DNA of 64,000 bases from Sulfurimonas sp. HSL1-2 (GCF_039645565.1 NZ_CP147914.1:2167573-2231572); one strand, 5' to 3'. Shown: positions 25,070-34,280, numbered from the stretch's first letter. Notes: generated by a model not told the origin, from the sequence alone. Numbers and translations are program-made.

Positions 25070-27007
25070 TTAGGCGTTTTCCGCTTGACCCAGTGTTTTC
25101 ACCAGGGTGTCGAAATTCTGCTGCAGACGCGCCAGCTGCCGACGGATACGCATGCGCGAGAGCAGACGGACGTTGCGGTAGAGCCAGAACTTCGGCCCGC
25201 AGTGCCTTGAGCCGAGACCGTCAACAATGATCAGTTTTCCCCCCTCCGCACTTTGCCGGTAGATGATATTGCTCAGTGCGACATCGGCGAAGAGGATGGA
25301 ATTCTCCAGCAGATAGGCCCCCAGCGCTTTCAACATCTGACGCCCCTCCTGCTCGGTAACGGCACCCGAACGGAGCGCTTCGTCAAAGGTGACAGGCGCC
25401 GTACCGTCCGCATTGGTGATACGGTCGAACATCAATCCTTTCCCCTCGGACGTTTCGATCCATCCGCGGCATTTGGGGAGATGATGGAAAGAGACTTCCC
25501 ACCACCGCAGGTTCCGGTAGTATACCGCCTCGATACGGTTCTGCTCCCTTCCCTTGACCCCTTTGCGGTTGACCTTGATGACCTTCGACGGGTCTTCGGG
25601 GTGGACATAGCACAACCGTTCATTCCCGCTGCCCAGGAGCTGGGCCCGGCTCAGATCAAGCTGCTGCGCGTTGCTTTTTTTTTTGACGCCGACGCTTTCC
25701 ATGGCCTGCATCAGCGTCTGCGAACAGTGCTCCAGAGGACGGGAGGTATTCAGGTAAAGGTAACGCGCCGACGGTTTTTCCAGGTAGAGGCGGAACATCA
25801 GCGTCCGGTAGCGATCGATATCTTCCGCTGAAAGCTCCTCCTTCCGGGCATGGATCACGGAAGCGGGGGCGTCAAGCTGAACGAGCAGCCCCGGCGTCGG
25901 CAACAGACCGAGCCACCGCTGCCATCCCTCCCGCAGTCCGCTATCATGGCCTTCGAAACGGCTGTTTTTCAGCAGAAAGTCAAAATAGTACCGGTCGGCG
26001 AGCAGGTAGCCTTTCAGCTGTGTCTGCAGCCACAGCAGCGGATAGCGGAGCAGTGCGATCCCCAGTACCACGCCGCCGCAATAGTCGTCGACCTGGTTCT
26101 TCTCCGGCTTCATCCCCATCGCTTTTATCGTCCGCAGGCGCATCACGGGCAGGGCCGCTTTGTAGAGCAGCGACTTCCGGAACATCTTTTTGAAGCGGTA
26201 ATACGAGGTCTTGCCTGTGGCGCCGCATGCCGCTTCAATCAGTGTGGTCTTGCCGACGCCGTCAGGTCCGATGAACGGGATCAGCCTGCGGTTGGTGCGT
26301 TTTTTCATCCGGAAACGGTGCCACTCTTCAAAGAAGCGTGCGCGTTTCTCCTCCCAATAGCGTGTTTTATCACCTCGAGCCCGCAGAATGCCCAGCGCCA
26401 TCAGTTCGCGGTTCGCCTCATGGGCGACGGCCTTGATGCCCTGCGACGGCAATCTCCGGAAGAGTGCCGTGATAACGTCCTCTCCACGCGCTTCCGCTTC
26501 CTGCAGATAATAGGCAACGCGCCGCGCCACCTCTTCCGCATCGAGGCGCTTGTTTTTGGTGTAGAGGTGCGAAAGGTAGTAGAGGGCTTCTATGGGAAAA
26601 GGAAGTGTCATTCTTCCCGCTTCCACTGCACCGAGCATATGTGCGAGATCCTCCCAGAATATCCGCTTGAGCGATGCGCCTTCGGGGTCATGGACCTGCA
26701 GGTGGTTCCAGATCTCCAGCGTAATGAACGCGGGCGATTCCGTATCGTAAAGAAGCAGTTTCAGTTTCCCGCTCTTCGTCTGGTCAATACCGAACGCGAT
26801 AGTGGCTTCGCTCGCCATCTCAAACAGCAGTGTCAGGAAAGCTTTGCGCTGCTCCTGCGGAAGAATAAAGTCATAATCACCGTGAAATGCGTACTCCTCG
26901 CTGATGGGACGGTGACGCAGCTGGACCAGCGTCAGCCCCTGGCGTCTCACCTCATCCAGCACTTCCCGGAACAGTTGCAAGGTACTATTTTCACTCACAG
27001 CACTCAC
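25070..27007 (-). CDS. Three-domain fusion: nucleotidyltransferase-like / thymidylate-kinase-like / YrbL-like kinase
   Basis: 645 residues. Residues 1-230 look like a nucleotidyltransferase-fold domain (GDYDFIL near 43-49 with a DxD pair) and a helical tail. Residues 240-435 are a P-loop kinase: Walker A GPDGVGKTT at 247-255, then LLADRYYFD near 337-343 and LLVQLDAP, as in dTMP kinases. Residues 455-630 resemble the YrbL/PhoP-regulated kinase family: LLGSGNERLCYV glycine loop, VIKVNRK lysine, ILFADVALSNIIY catalytic loop and LIIVDGLGS metal site. It lies 26 bases downstream of the UDP-glucose dehydrogenase gene inside the LOS locus. Its substrate is unknown; phosphorylation of a core sugar is inferred. 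A GTG start (27007, or 26998) is used. Confidence 0.75.
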   Translation of the reverse strand: MSAVSENSTLQLFREVLDEVRRQGLTLVQLRHRPISEEYAFHGDYDFILPQEQRKAFLTLLFEMASEATIAFGIDQTKSGKLKLLLYDTESPAFITLEIWNHLQVHDPEGASLKRIFWEDLAHMLGAVEAGRMTLPFPIEALYYLSHLYTKNKRLDAEEVARRVAYYLQEAEARGEDVITALFRRLPSQGIKAVAHEANRELMALGILRARGDKTRYWEEKRARFFEEWHRFRMKKRTNRRLIPFIGPDGVGKTTLIEAACGATGKTSYYRFKKMFRKSLLYKAALPVMRLRTIKAMGMKPEKNQVDDYCGGVVLGIALLRYPLLWLQTQLKGYLLADRYYFDFLLKNSRFEGHDSGLREGWQRWLGLLPTPGLLVQLDAPASVIHARKEELSAEDIDRYRTLMFRLYLEKPSARYLYLNTSRPLEHCSQTLMQAMESVGVKKKSNAQQLDLSRAQLLGSGNERLCYVHPEDPSKVIKVNRKGVKGREQNRIEAVYYRNLRWWEVSFHHLPKCRGWIETSEGKGLMFDRITNADGTAPVTFDEALRSGAVTEQEGRQMLKALGAYLLENSILFADVALSNIIYRQSAEGGKLIIVDGLGSRHCGPKFWLYRNVRLLSRMRIRRQLARLQQNFDTLVKTLGQAENA

Positions 27008-27033
27008 CTACTGCCAGCCGGTCCATATCAGCT

Positions 27034-28356
27034 TTAAACACCAATCTGGAAGTATTCGAAGCCGAGGCGCGCCATGCGCTCTTTGTCGAACTGGTTGCGG
27101 CCGTCGAAGAAGACGGGGCTTTTGAGGCGCTTGTCGATCTCGTCGAAGTCGGGGCTGCGGAACTCCTGCCACTCCGTGACGAGGATCAGCGCGTCCGCGT
27201 CTGTAAGGGCGTCGTATTTGCTGTCGACGTATTCGACGCTTTCATTGCCCTTGAGGTAGTGGCTCTCCGCCTCGTGGCGGGCTTTGGGATCGTACGCTTT
27301 GATCTTTGCGCCGCGTGTTGTCAGGGCATTGATGATCGTGATGGCGGAGGCTTCGCGCATGTCGTCCGTCTCCGGTTTGAACGCCAGGCCCCAGATGCCG
27401 AAGGTGAGGCCCGAGAGATCTTCGCCGAAACGCTTGATCACCTTGTTCGCAATGACCATTTTCTGGTCATAGTTCACGGCCTCGACGGCGTCGAGGATGC
27501 GCGGGGTATAGCCGAAATCCTTGGCCGTTTTGGCGAGTGCCTGGACATCCTTGGGGAAACAGCTGCCGCCGTAGCCGCAGCCCGGGTAGATGAAGCTGTA
27601 GCCGATGCGGCCGTCGCTCCCGATACCGTGGCGCACCTTGTTGACGTCCGCGCCGACGCGTTCGCAGATGTTGGCCATCTCGTTCATGAAGCTGATCTTC
27701 GTCGCGAGCATCGCGTTCGCGGCGTACTTGGTCATCTCGGCGCTTTTGATATCCATCCCGATGAAGCGGTCGCTCTTCTTCATGAACGGCGCATAGAGGT
27801 CATGCATCACCTGCATCGCCTGCTCGCTCTCGGCGCCGATGACGACGCGGTCAGGGTGCATGAAGTCCTCGATGGCCGCCCCCTCTTTGAGGAACTCCGG
27901 GTTGGAGACAACGTCAAAATCGATGTCGGCGCCACGTTTATCCAGCTCCGCCTGGATCGCGGCTTTGACCTTCTCCGCCGTCCCGACGGGCACCGTTGAC
28001 TTGTCGACGACGACCATGTAGTGCTGCATATGCTCGCCGATGCTCTTGGCGACGGCCAGGACGTACTGCAGGTCCGCGCTGCCGTCTTCTCCCATCGGGG
28101 TACCGACGGCGATAAAGGCGACATCCGTCGAGGCGATCGCCGCTCTGATATCGGTCGTGAACGTCAGCGTCCCCTTCTCATGGTTCTCCAGTACCATCGT
28201 CTCCAGACCCGGTTCGTAGATCGGAATGATCCCCTCGCGCAGTTTCGCGATCTTCGCCTCATCGATATCCACACAGGTGACGCTGTTGCCCATCTGTGCA
28301 AAACAGGTCCCGCTGACCAGTCCGACGTAGCCCGTTCCGATGACGGAGATTTTCAT
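27034..28356 (-). CDS. ugd: UDP-glucose 6-dehydrogenase
   Basis: 440 residues. The NAD-binding N-terminus is [16 protein letters not shown], the catalytic Cys lies in [17 protein letters not shown] (near residue 260), and the C-terminal domain has the [20 protein letters not shown] signature. It oxidises UDP-glucose to UDP-glucuronate, a precursor for uronic acids, or for 4-amino-arabinose where the Arn pathway exists. None of the Arn genes are in view, so glucuronate in LOS or capsule is the simplest reading. AAGGA precedes the ATG. It heads a minus-strand unit with the three-domain fusion gene. Confidence 0.95.
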   Translation of the reverse strand: MKISVIGTGYVGLVSGTCFAQMGNSVTCVDIDEAKIAKLREGIIPIYEPGLETMVLENHEKGTLTFTTDIRAAIASTDVAFIAVGTPMGEDGSADLQYVLAVAKSIGEHMQHYMVVVDKSTVPVGTAEKVKAAIQAELDKRGADIDFDVVSNPEFLKEGAAIEDFMHPDRVVIGAESEQAMQVMHDLYAPFMKKSDRFIGMDIKSAEMTKYAANAMLATKISFMNEMANICERVGADVNKVRHGIGSDGRIGYSFIYPGCGYGGSCFPKDVQALAKTAKDFGYTPRILDAVEAVNYDQKMVIANKVIKRFGEDLSGLTFGIWGLAFKPETDDMREASAITIINALTTRGAKIKAYDPKARHEAESHYLKGNESVEYVDSKYDALTDADALILVTEWQEFRSPDFDEIDKRLKSPVFFDGRNQFDKERMARLGFEYFQIGV

Positions 28357-28460
28357 GAGTGTCCTTGCTGCTGTTTTAATGGGGGATATTTTATCTCATC
28401 CCCGGTTAGAAGCCCATTGAGGCGATTACTCCGCGGTTACGAAGGCAGGGCAATACACGA

Positions 28461-28466
28461 TATAAT
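28461..28466 (+). promoter_or_regulatory. -10 element of the glycosidase-like gene (leaderless candidate)
   Basis: TATAAT six bases before the ATG at 28473; the predicted transcript start coincides with the A of the ATG and no ribosome-binding site is visible. Confidence 0.45.
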
Positions 28467-28472
28467 GCCGGC

Positions 28473-29735
28473 ATGAAACCGCCGTACGCCTGGGATTTCC
28501 ACTCCGACCAGCCCTATCAGCTCAAAGACCGTGCCCTCAAACGCCGCCTGCGCAAAGCGCAGCGCGCTTCCCTTGTCAAAACGGCGCTCTCCGGCCTGCT
28601 CTGGCTGCCGCTGGCGCTGCTGGCCATGCCTTTCCTGCGCCGCCGCCCGGTCGAAGCCTCCCGTTTTACGGGCCTTATCATCGACCCCCTCCGTGAGCCC
28701 GAAGCCACACTCGGTGCCGTCACCGAGCTTGATGTCAACGAGCTGCTGATCCGGGTGAAACTCTGGGAACCCGACGCGCTGGAAAAGATCACGGCCTTTG
28801 CCCGGAACCTCGAAGGAAGACGGCTGCTCTTCGTGCTGATGCAGGACCGCGAACACATTGAGGATGCAGCACTCCGCCGCCGGTCGCTCGAGCGCACCTT
28901 TGCCGCCCTTGCCCCCTTCGGCGACCGCTTCCAGATCGGCACGACCATCAACCGTGCGAAATGGGGATTCGCGAGCGTCAACGAATACCTGGAGTTCTTC
29001 AAAACGGCGCAGCAGCTCCGCGACGAGCGTTACCCGGAGCTGAAACTCATCGGCCCCGGTGTCATCGATTTTGAATACCACTTCGCCGCCCACGCCTTTT
29101 TCAACCTCCGCGGCATCCGCTTCGACGCCGTAGCCGCCCTCCTTTACGTCGACCGCCGCGGGGCCCCGGAAAACACCCAGACGGGGTGCGACCTCCCCTG
29201 CAAGATCAATTTCCTCTCCTCACTGGTAATGCTCTCGCCCCGGGCGAAATACCCCCTCTACCTCACCGAGACGAACTGGCCGCTGAGCGGAACGGCCCCC
29301 TACGCGCCCACCAGCGAAAAGGAGTGCGTCGACGGGGAGACCTACGCCTCGTACATGGTGCGGTACTACCTGCTCGCCCTGGCGACACAGCAGGTCGCCA
29401 CCGTCTACTGGCACCAGCTTGCCGCCCCGGGCTACGGTCTTGTCGATACCCGGGAGGGGTGGCATAAACGCCCCGGGTTTAAGGCATTCAAGACCATGGC
29501 GTCTCTGTTGAAAGAGGCGCGGCATATCGCCCTGCAGCAGCGCCGTGACCGCTTCGAGATGCTGCTGCAGCGCCCCGAGGGCCTGCTGCGGATCTTCTGG
29601 ACGAACGGGACCGAGTATACCCAGCACTTTGCCGAGCCCCGCCACTTTATCGGCCGTGACGGCAATACCTTTACGACGGATGCCCTGACCGTCTCCGGCA
29701 GCCCGGTCTATCTGATTGAAAAGGACGAAGCGTGA
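28473..29735 (+). CDS. Membrane-anchored glycoside-hydrolase-like protein
   Basis: 420 residues: a basic N-terminus, one hydrophobic segment (about residues 37-55), then a probable TIM-barrel domain. RFQIGTTINRAKWG and, late in the barrel, YPLYLTETNWPLSG look like the acid/base and nucleophile (Glu) strands of clan GH-A enzymes such as GH39/GH5, but the match is partial and I cannot name a family. LALATQQVATVYWHQLA adds an aromatic-rich active-site strand. It overlaps the waaF start (GTGA), so it is co-expressed with a heptosyltransferase, which suggests a role in LOS or glycan trimming. The transcript appears leaderless. Confidence 0.65.
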   Translation: MKPPYAWDFHSDQPYQLKDRALKRRLRKAQRASLVKTALSGLLWLPLALLAMPFLRRRPVEASRFTGLIIDPLREPEATLGAVTELDVNELLIRVKLWEPDALEKITAFARNLEGRRLLFVLMQDREHIEDAALRRRSLERTFAALAPFGDRFQIGTTINRAKWGFASVNEYLEFFKTAQQLRDERYPELKLIGPGVIDFEYHFAAHAFFNLRGIRFDAVAALLYVDRRGAPENTQTGCDLPCKINFLSSLVMLSPRAKYPLYLTETNWPLSGTAPYAPTSEKECVDGETYASYMVRYYLLALATQQVATVYWHQLAAPGYGLVDTREGWHKRPGFKAFKTMASLLKEARHIALQQRRDRFEMLLQRPEGLLRIFWTNGTEYTQHFAEPRHFIGRDGNTFTTDALTVSGSPVYLIEKDEA

Positions 29736-30703
29736 AGCTGCTGATCATCCTGCCCAACTGGCTCGGCGACGCGGTGATGGCTACGGCCGCCATCGAATCG
29801 CTCTGCGAATGCTACCCCCGGGCGCGACTGACCCTCGTCGGCTCCTTCGTCTCCGTCGAAGCCCTCAAACACCACCCGATGTGTGTCAATGCCTATGTCG
29901 ACGAAACGAAAAAAGGCGGAAACCGCCTCGCTAACACCTACCGCTTTGCCAAAATGATCGGCCGCCATGACGCCGCGGTCAGTTTCCGCAACCAGCTGCA
30001 CGCCTCGCTGCTGCTGCGCTGGACGGGGACCCCCAAAACCGTCGCCCGCAAGAGCTGGCATGCACAGCTGCTGCTCAGCGACGCGGTTGCCCTCTCCCGC
30101 GGTGAGCATCTGACAGCGCAGTACCAGCGGCTGGCCGACCGCCTCTGCGGCGGCGAAACCGCACCGGGACCGCTGCGCCTTTTCATAACACCGAAAACCT
30201 TTGACAGACCGACGCTCGGCATCAACCCGGGAGCGACCTACGGTTCGGCCAAGCGGTGGTACCCCGAAAAGTTCGCCGCCGTCGCCGCCCATTTTTCCGA
30301 CCGCTACGACATCGTTATCTTCGGGGGTCCCGGTGAAATGGCCATGGCGGAAGCGATTGAAAAGGATCTGCAGGCACGGGGGGTTGAGAACTACCGCAAC
30401 CTCGCGGGAAAAACGACCATTCCCGAACTCTGCGCCGCTATCGGGGGGCTGTCGCTCTTCGTCACCAACGACAGCGGCCCCATGCACGTCGCGGCGGCCT
30501 ACCGCGTGCCCACCGTCGCGATCTTCGGGCCGACGCGTCACAAAGAGACCTGCCAGTGGGGCAATCCCAAAAGCGCCATCGTCCGCCACGACATGGCGTG
30601 CGCCCCCTGCATGAAACGCGAATGTCCCCTTAAACACCATGAATGTATGAAATCGATCGAAGCTTATGAAGTGATTGAAGCGGCGGAGCAGCTCATCGTC
30701 TGA
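29732..30703 (+). CDS. waaF: ADP-heptose:LPS heptosyltransferase II
   Basis: 323 residues, GT9. Strong WaaF marks are ILPNWLGDAVMATAAIES at the N-terminus, INPGATYGSAKRWYPEKFA near residue 165, FVTNDSGPMHVAAAYRVP, and the C-terminal Cys-rich ACAPCMKRECPLKHHECM. It adds the second heptose to the LOS inner core at the cytoplasmic face of the inner membrane. The GTG start overlaps the stop of the preceding gene. Together with hldE and hldD downstream on the other strand, it shows that the core contains heptose. Confidence 0.92.
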   Translation: MKLLIILPNWLGDAVMATAAIESLCECYPRARLTLVGSFVSVEALKHHPMCVNAYVDETKKGGNRLANTYRFAKMIGRHDAAVSFRNQLHASLLLRWTGTPKTVARKSWHAQLLLSDAVALSRGEHLTAQYQRLADRLCGGETAPGPLRLFITPKTFDRPTLGINPGATYGSAKRWYPEKFAAVAAHFSDRYDIVIFGGPGEMAMAEAIEKDLQARGVENYRNLAGKTTIPELCAAIGGLSLFVTNDSGPMHVAAAYRVPTVAIFGPTRHKETCQWGNPKSAIVRHDMACAPCMKRECPLKHHECMKSIEAYEVIEAAEQLIV

Positions 30704-30705
30704 GC

Positions 30706-30718
30706 CCGCCGGTGGCGG
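30706..30718. terminator. Short GC hairpin between convergent waaF and yfaZ-like genes
   Basis: CCGCC-GGT-GGCGG, symmetric on both strands, but without a T-run on either side. Weak candidate. Confidence 0.25.
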
Positions 30719-30724
30719 AAAGGT

Positions 30725-31327
30725 TTAGAAGCGGAACTTGACCCCGGCGAACCAGGCCTCGTTGAAGGTGAAATCCCCCCCGGGAAGGTCGAAGTCCGTA
30801 TCGATCTTGCGATACCCCGCCGTCACCGCGGCGCGTTCGATGATCCGGATATCGAGCGACAGGTCATACTCCAGGTAGTTCTTCGCATCCTGCCAGGCAA
30901 GCACCTGCGGCGCGTAGTAAAGATCGGCGCCGACGACAAAGGGAATCGCCAGGTTCAGCGGCAGCGTATAACGTGCAAAGAGTCCGAGCGGCATGGCGTA
31001 ATAGTCATACCCTTCAATAGAGGTGTAAACGAGTTTTGCCCCGAGCCCGAGCTTGAGCGCGCGGTTGGCATCCAGGTGCTCCCCGACGGCAAAGTGCAGG
31101 TCGACAAGATCGTGATCCTTGTCGCGGAGTTCGTCGCTGTGATGGTAGGAGCCGTGCAGATAGCGTGCACCGACAAAGACGGTGTCCGGATCGACGGCAT
31201 CGTTGAACTGCCCCATATCAAGATCGAGTTTCAGATTGAGATCGTAGTTGTTCAGGTTCAGTTCCGCTTCGTGCATCGCGAACAGCGAGCAGCCCAGTGC
31301 CAACGTGGCGACCAAAGTTTTCAGCAT
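30725..31327 (-). CDS. YfaZ-like outer-membrane beta-barrel protein
   Basis: 200 residues: a signal peptide (MLKTLVATLALGCSLFAM), alternating beta strands with many aromatic girdle residues, and a C-terminal strand ending in Phe (AGVKFRF), as expected of an outer-membrane barrel inserted by BamA. The overall pattern resembles the YfaZ family of unknown function. It begins 7 bases inside the 3' end of hldE, so it is probably co-transcribed with the heptose genes. Confidence 0.78.
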   Translation of the reverse strand: MLKTLVATLALGCSLFAMHEAELNLNNYDLNLKLDLDMGQFNDAVDPDTVFVGARYLHGSYHHSDELRDKDHDLVDLHFAVGEHLDANRALKLGLGAKLVYTSIEGYDYYAMPLGLFARYTLPLNLAIPFVVGADLYYAPQVLAWQDAKNYLEYDLSLDIRIIERAAVTAGYRKIDTDFDLPGGDFTFNEAWFAGVKFRF

Positions 31328-32757
31328 GTTGTTCCCTCCTGGATTTTGGCTATGGTCTTCGTCGTACTTTTGCCTTCGACGAAATCGACGAGTTTGAGCT
31401 CACCTGCAAATTCGGTTCCGACGACGGCTTTGCCTTCGTAATCCCCCCCTTTGACAAGGACGTCGGGGCGGAGCATCTTGATCAGCTCGTAGGGCGTATC
31501 GTCACCGAACTTGACGACATAGTCCACCGACTCAAGCGCGGCGAGGATATAGGCGCGGTCATTTTCGCTGTTGACCGGGCGCGACGGCCCTTTGAGCGCA
31601 CGGACGGAAGCGTCGGAATTGAGCCCGACGATCAGGACGTCGCCGAAGCTCTTGGCCACCTGCAGGTACTTGACGTGGCCGACGTGCAGGATGTCGAAAC
31701 AGCCGTTGGTGAAGACGATGCGTTTGCCCCCCGCACGGCAGCGGTTGACGATCCGGTCGATCTCTTCGAAGCTCTTGATGTGCGCATCGGAGCTGCTCTG
31801 GTGCAGCATCGCCTCGTACTCTTCGATCTCGTCCAGGGTCACCGTCGCCGAACCGATCTTGCCGACGACGACGCCGGCGGCAAGGTTCGCGAAGCGGGCC
31901 GCGTCGTCGATGCTGAGGCCCGAACTGAGGCCGAACGCGATGGAGGCGATCACGGTATCGCCCGCCCCCGTCACGTCGTAGACCTCCTGCGCCACGGTCG
32001 GGAAACGCTTGAGCTTCTCGTCGAAGATCGCGATCCCGTCCTCGGAGAGGGTGATCATGGAGCGGTCGAGGTCACATTCGTTCTTGAGCCACAGCAGCGC
32101 GGCCTGAAGGCTTTCACTGTCCGTGATCTCGATGCCGGTCGCCTCGATCGCCTCTTTCTTGTTGGGGGTCAGCAGGTGCGCCCCGCGGTACTTCGAGTAG
32201 TCGCGCCCCTTAGGATCGACGAGCACCTTCTTGCCCCCCCGGCGTGCGCGGGAAATAATCCCCTGGGCCAGCGCCGGGGTCAGGACCCCCTTGCCGTAGT
32301 CGGAGAGGATAATGATGTCATAGAGGAAAAGGTCCTTCTCCACCGCGGCGAGGATTTTCGCCTCGGAGCCCTCCGTAATGGCGTCCTTGGACTCCTTGTC
32401 GTAACGGAGGATCTGCTGGTTCGCGGCGATGACGCGGCTCTTTTTGCTCGTCTTGCGGCCCGCCTGCGTCACCAGTCCCTCCGTCTTCACCCCGATGCTC
32501 TTGAGCATCAGCGTCAGCTCTTTGCCGTTGGCGTCGTCCCCGATGGCCGAGGCGACGCTGACGGAGGCGCCCAGGGCGATCAGGTTGTTGATGACGTTGC
32601 CCGCCCCGCCCAGTACCGTCGTCTCGTTGGCGACGTCGACGACCTGCACCGGTGCCTCGGGGGAGATACGTTCCGCCCGGCCCCAGAGGTAGTGGTCGAT
32701 CATCAGATCGCCGATAACGAGAATATTGGGACGGCTGTTACGCAGGATCGGGATCAT
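31321..32757 (-). CDS. hldE: Bifunctional heptose 7-phosphate kinase / heptose 1-phosphate adenylyltransferase
   Basis: 478 residues. The N-terminal PfkB-type kinase domain (to about 320) contains GGAGNVINNLIALGA and the catalytic DVTGAGDTVIASIAFGL. The C-terminal nucleotidyltransferase domain begins with IVFTNGCFDILHVGHVKYL (the HxGH motif). It makes ADP-D-glycero-beta-D-manno-heptose for the LOS core. The start overlaps the stop of hldD by 4 bases (ATGA). The isomerase (gmhA) and phosphatase (gmhB) of the pathway are not in the window. Confidence 0.96.
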   Translation of the reverse strand: MIPILRNSRPNILVIGDLMIDHYLWGRAERISPEAPVQVVDVANETTVLGGAGNVINNLIALGASVSVASAIGDDANGKELTLMLKSIGVKTEGLVTQAGRKTSKKSRVIAANQQILRYDKESKDAITEGSEAKILAAVEKDLFLYDIIILSDYGKGVLTPALAQGIISRARRGGKKVLVDPKGRDYSKYRGAHLLTPNKKEAIEATGIEITDSESLQAALLWLKNECDLDRSMITLSEDGIAIFDEKLKRFPTVAQEVYDVTGAGDTVIASIAFGLSSGLSIDDAARFANLAAGVVVGKIGSATVTLDEIEEYEAMLHQSSSDAHIKSFEEIDRIVNRCRAGGKRIVFTNGCFDILHVGHVKYLQVAKSFGDVLIVGLNSDASVRALKGPSRPVNSENDRAYILAALESVDYVVKFGDDTPYELIKMLRPDVLVKGGDYEGKAVVGTEFAGELKLVDFVEGKSTTKTIAKIQEGTTC

Positions 32758-33761
32758 TTGACCTCTTCTTCAAAAAGGCGCTTGATCTCGGGGATATAGG
32801 CTTTGATCCCGTCTTCGAGTTCATAGCGCGGCGCATATCCCAGCCCCTGCTTGGTGCTCTCGATATCCGCCTCGGTGTGGAACTGGTAGCGCCCGACGAA
32901 GGGGTTCGGGATATACTCGCACGGCATAGAAGTCCCCAGCTCTTTTTGGAGCGTGTCGACGATGGACTGGAAGGAGCGCGCTTTGCCCGTACCGACGTTG
33001 TAGATCCCGCTTTCCTTGGGGTGCATCGCCAGGATGTTCGCCTGGATGATATCCTCGATATAGATGAAGTCGCGCACGATCTTGTCCGAGCCTTCGAAGA
33101 GACGCGGGTTCTTGCCGGCGAGGATCTGGTGGCCGAACTGCACGACCATCGACGCGGTCTTGTTCTTGAAAAACTCCCGCGGCCCGTAGACGTTGAAGTA
33201 GCGCAAACCGACGATGCCAATCTTCTCGCGCTTCATGTAGTCACGGCTGAGGTGGTCCATCATCAGTTTGGAGAAGCCGTAGACGTTCTGCGGCGCCTCG
33301 ACCCCGACGCGCTGCGGTGAGGGGGCGTCACCGTACGTCGCGCCCGACGAGGCGTAGATCATGTTCGCCCCCTGGCGCACCGCCATGTCGAGGAGGTCCT
33401 TGTAGGCGTTGAGGTTGGTGCGGATCATCAGGTCCTGCTCCAGCGCCGTCGTGTCGGAGATGGCCGCTTCGTGGAAGATGTAGTCGAAATCGTAATCTTT
33501 TTCCAGTTTGGCCAGCAGCGCCTTGTCGTTGATGTCGCCGCTGATCACCTCGCCGCGGAAGCCTACCAGGTTCTTGAAGTGGCCGAAGCTTTTGAGGTTG
33601 CCGTTGCTGAGCGTCTCGCCGCTGCGGAAGCTGTCGAGGACGACGACATGGGCACCCGGGTGATTCTCCTGGAAATAGAAGGCCAGGTTCGCACCGATAA
33701 AGCCTGCGCCCCCCGTGATCAGAATCGTCTTGTCTTTCAGGTCGTCATCAATATAGCGCAT
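32754..33761 (-). CDS. hldD: ADP-L-glycero-D-manno-heptose-6-epimerase
   Basis: 335 residues, short-chain dehydrogenase fold. ILITGGAGFIGANLAFY binds NADP, YASSGATYG carries the catalytic Ser/Thr and the YGFSKLMMD motif the YxxxK pair. It epimerises ADP-heptose for the LOS inner core. The start at 33761 (MRYIDDDLKDK) is used because GGGGA lies 5 bases upstream and family members begin this way; the longer frame to 33851 lacks a ribosome-binding site. It heads the hldD-hldE-yfaZ unit. Confidence 0.94.
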   Translation of the reverse strand: MRYIDDDLKDKTILITGGAGFIGANLAFYFQENHPGAHVVVLDSFRSGETLSNGNLKSFGHFKNLVGFRGEVISGDINDKALLAKLEKDYDFDYIFHEAAISDTTALEQDLMIRTNLNAYKDLLDMAVRQGANMIYASSGATYGDAPSPQRVGVEAPQNVYGFSKLMMDHLSRDYMKREKIGIVGLRYFNVYGPREFFKNKTASMVVQFGHQILAGKNPRLFEGSDKIVRDFIYIEDIIQANILAMHPKESGIYNVGTGKARSFQSIVDTLQKELGTSMPCEYIPNPFVGRYQFHTEADIESTKQGLGYAPRYELEDGIKAYIPEIKRLFEEEVK

Positions 33762-33831
33762 CGTTTTCCCCATGTTAAAAATAATGGGGATTTTACCATT
33801 TAGAACGTAACAACCCTCTAAGAGCCCCTTT

Positions 33832-33850
33832 TGTTCAACAGAAGTGAACA
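33832..33850. promoter_or_regulatory. Inverted repeat TGTTCA-N7-TGAACA
   Basis: A perfect 6-bp inverted repeat with a 7-base spacer between the divergent hldD and cytochrome c553 genes, about 55 bases upstream of the cytochrome -10 element. Possible operator; the protein is unknown. Confidence 0.35.
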
Positions 33851-33904
33851 TCTCGTTAAGTGAAACTAATAGGAATGATTAACAATGTTTAAGACTCTTC
33901 CCAG

Positions 33905-33910
33905 TATAAT
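33905..33910 (+). promoter_or_regulatory. -10 element of cytochrome c553
   Basis: TATAAT; predicted start about 33917, leader 26 bases with GGAG 8 bases before the ATG. Confidence 0.55.
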
Positions 33911-33942
33911 GAACCCCGAAATTTTCACTTGGAGACCTACTA

Positions 33943-34239
33943 ATGAAAAAAATTGCTCTGACTCTGCTTGTTGCAAGCGTTTCTCTGATGGCGGCTGACG
34001 GTGCTGCTCTGTACAAAAAATGTGCTGCATGCCACGGTGCAAGCGGCGAGAAAAAAGCCCTCGGCAAATCTCAAGTCATCCAGGGCTGGGACGCAGCTAC
34101 AACTGAAGCGGCTCTCAACGAGTACAAAGCCGGTACACGCAACGTTCACGGTATGGGTGCACTGATGAAAGGTCAGGTTGCTCCGTACTCTGAAGCAGAC
34201 ATCAAAGCTGTTGCAGCTTACATCGCTGGCCTGAAGTAA
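33943..34239 (+). CDS. Small class I cytochrome c (c553-type)
   Basis: 98 residues: a signal peptide (MKKIALTLLVASVSLMAADG), haem motif CAACH near residue 26-30 and a distal Met candidate in VHGMGALMKGQV. It is a soluble periplasmic electron carrier, most likely between cytochrome bc1 and terminal reductases or oxidases, as c553 is in Campylobacterota. Codon use favours a highly expressed gene (AAA, GCT, GTT rich). It has its own promoter and a clean terminator, so it is a single-gene unit. Confidence 0.92.
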   Translation: MKKIALTLLVASVSLMAADGAALYKKCAACHGASGEKKALGKSQVIQGWDAATTEAALNEYKAGTRNVHGMGALMKGQVAPYSEADIKAVAAYIAGLK

Positions 34240-34249
34240 TTCCGGCCCC

Positions 34250-34280
34250 GTTCCGCATTCCTGCGGAACCCCTCTTTTCT
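34250..34280 (+). terminator. Intrinsic terminator of cytochrome c553
   Basis: Stem GTTCCGCA, loop TTCC, stem TGCGGAAC, followed by CCCTCTTTTCT. Confidence 0.8.

Noticed and set aside
31297-32799. Plus-strand open frame of 500 codons
   Set aside because: Antisense to hldE; composition is Asp/Arg/Val-rich as in other shadows.
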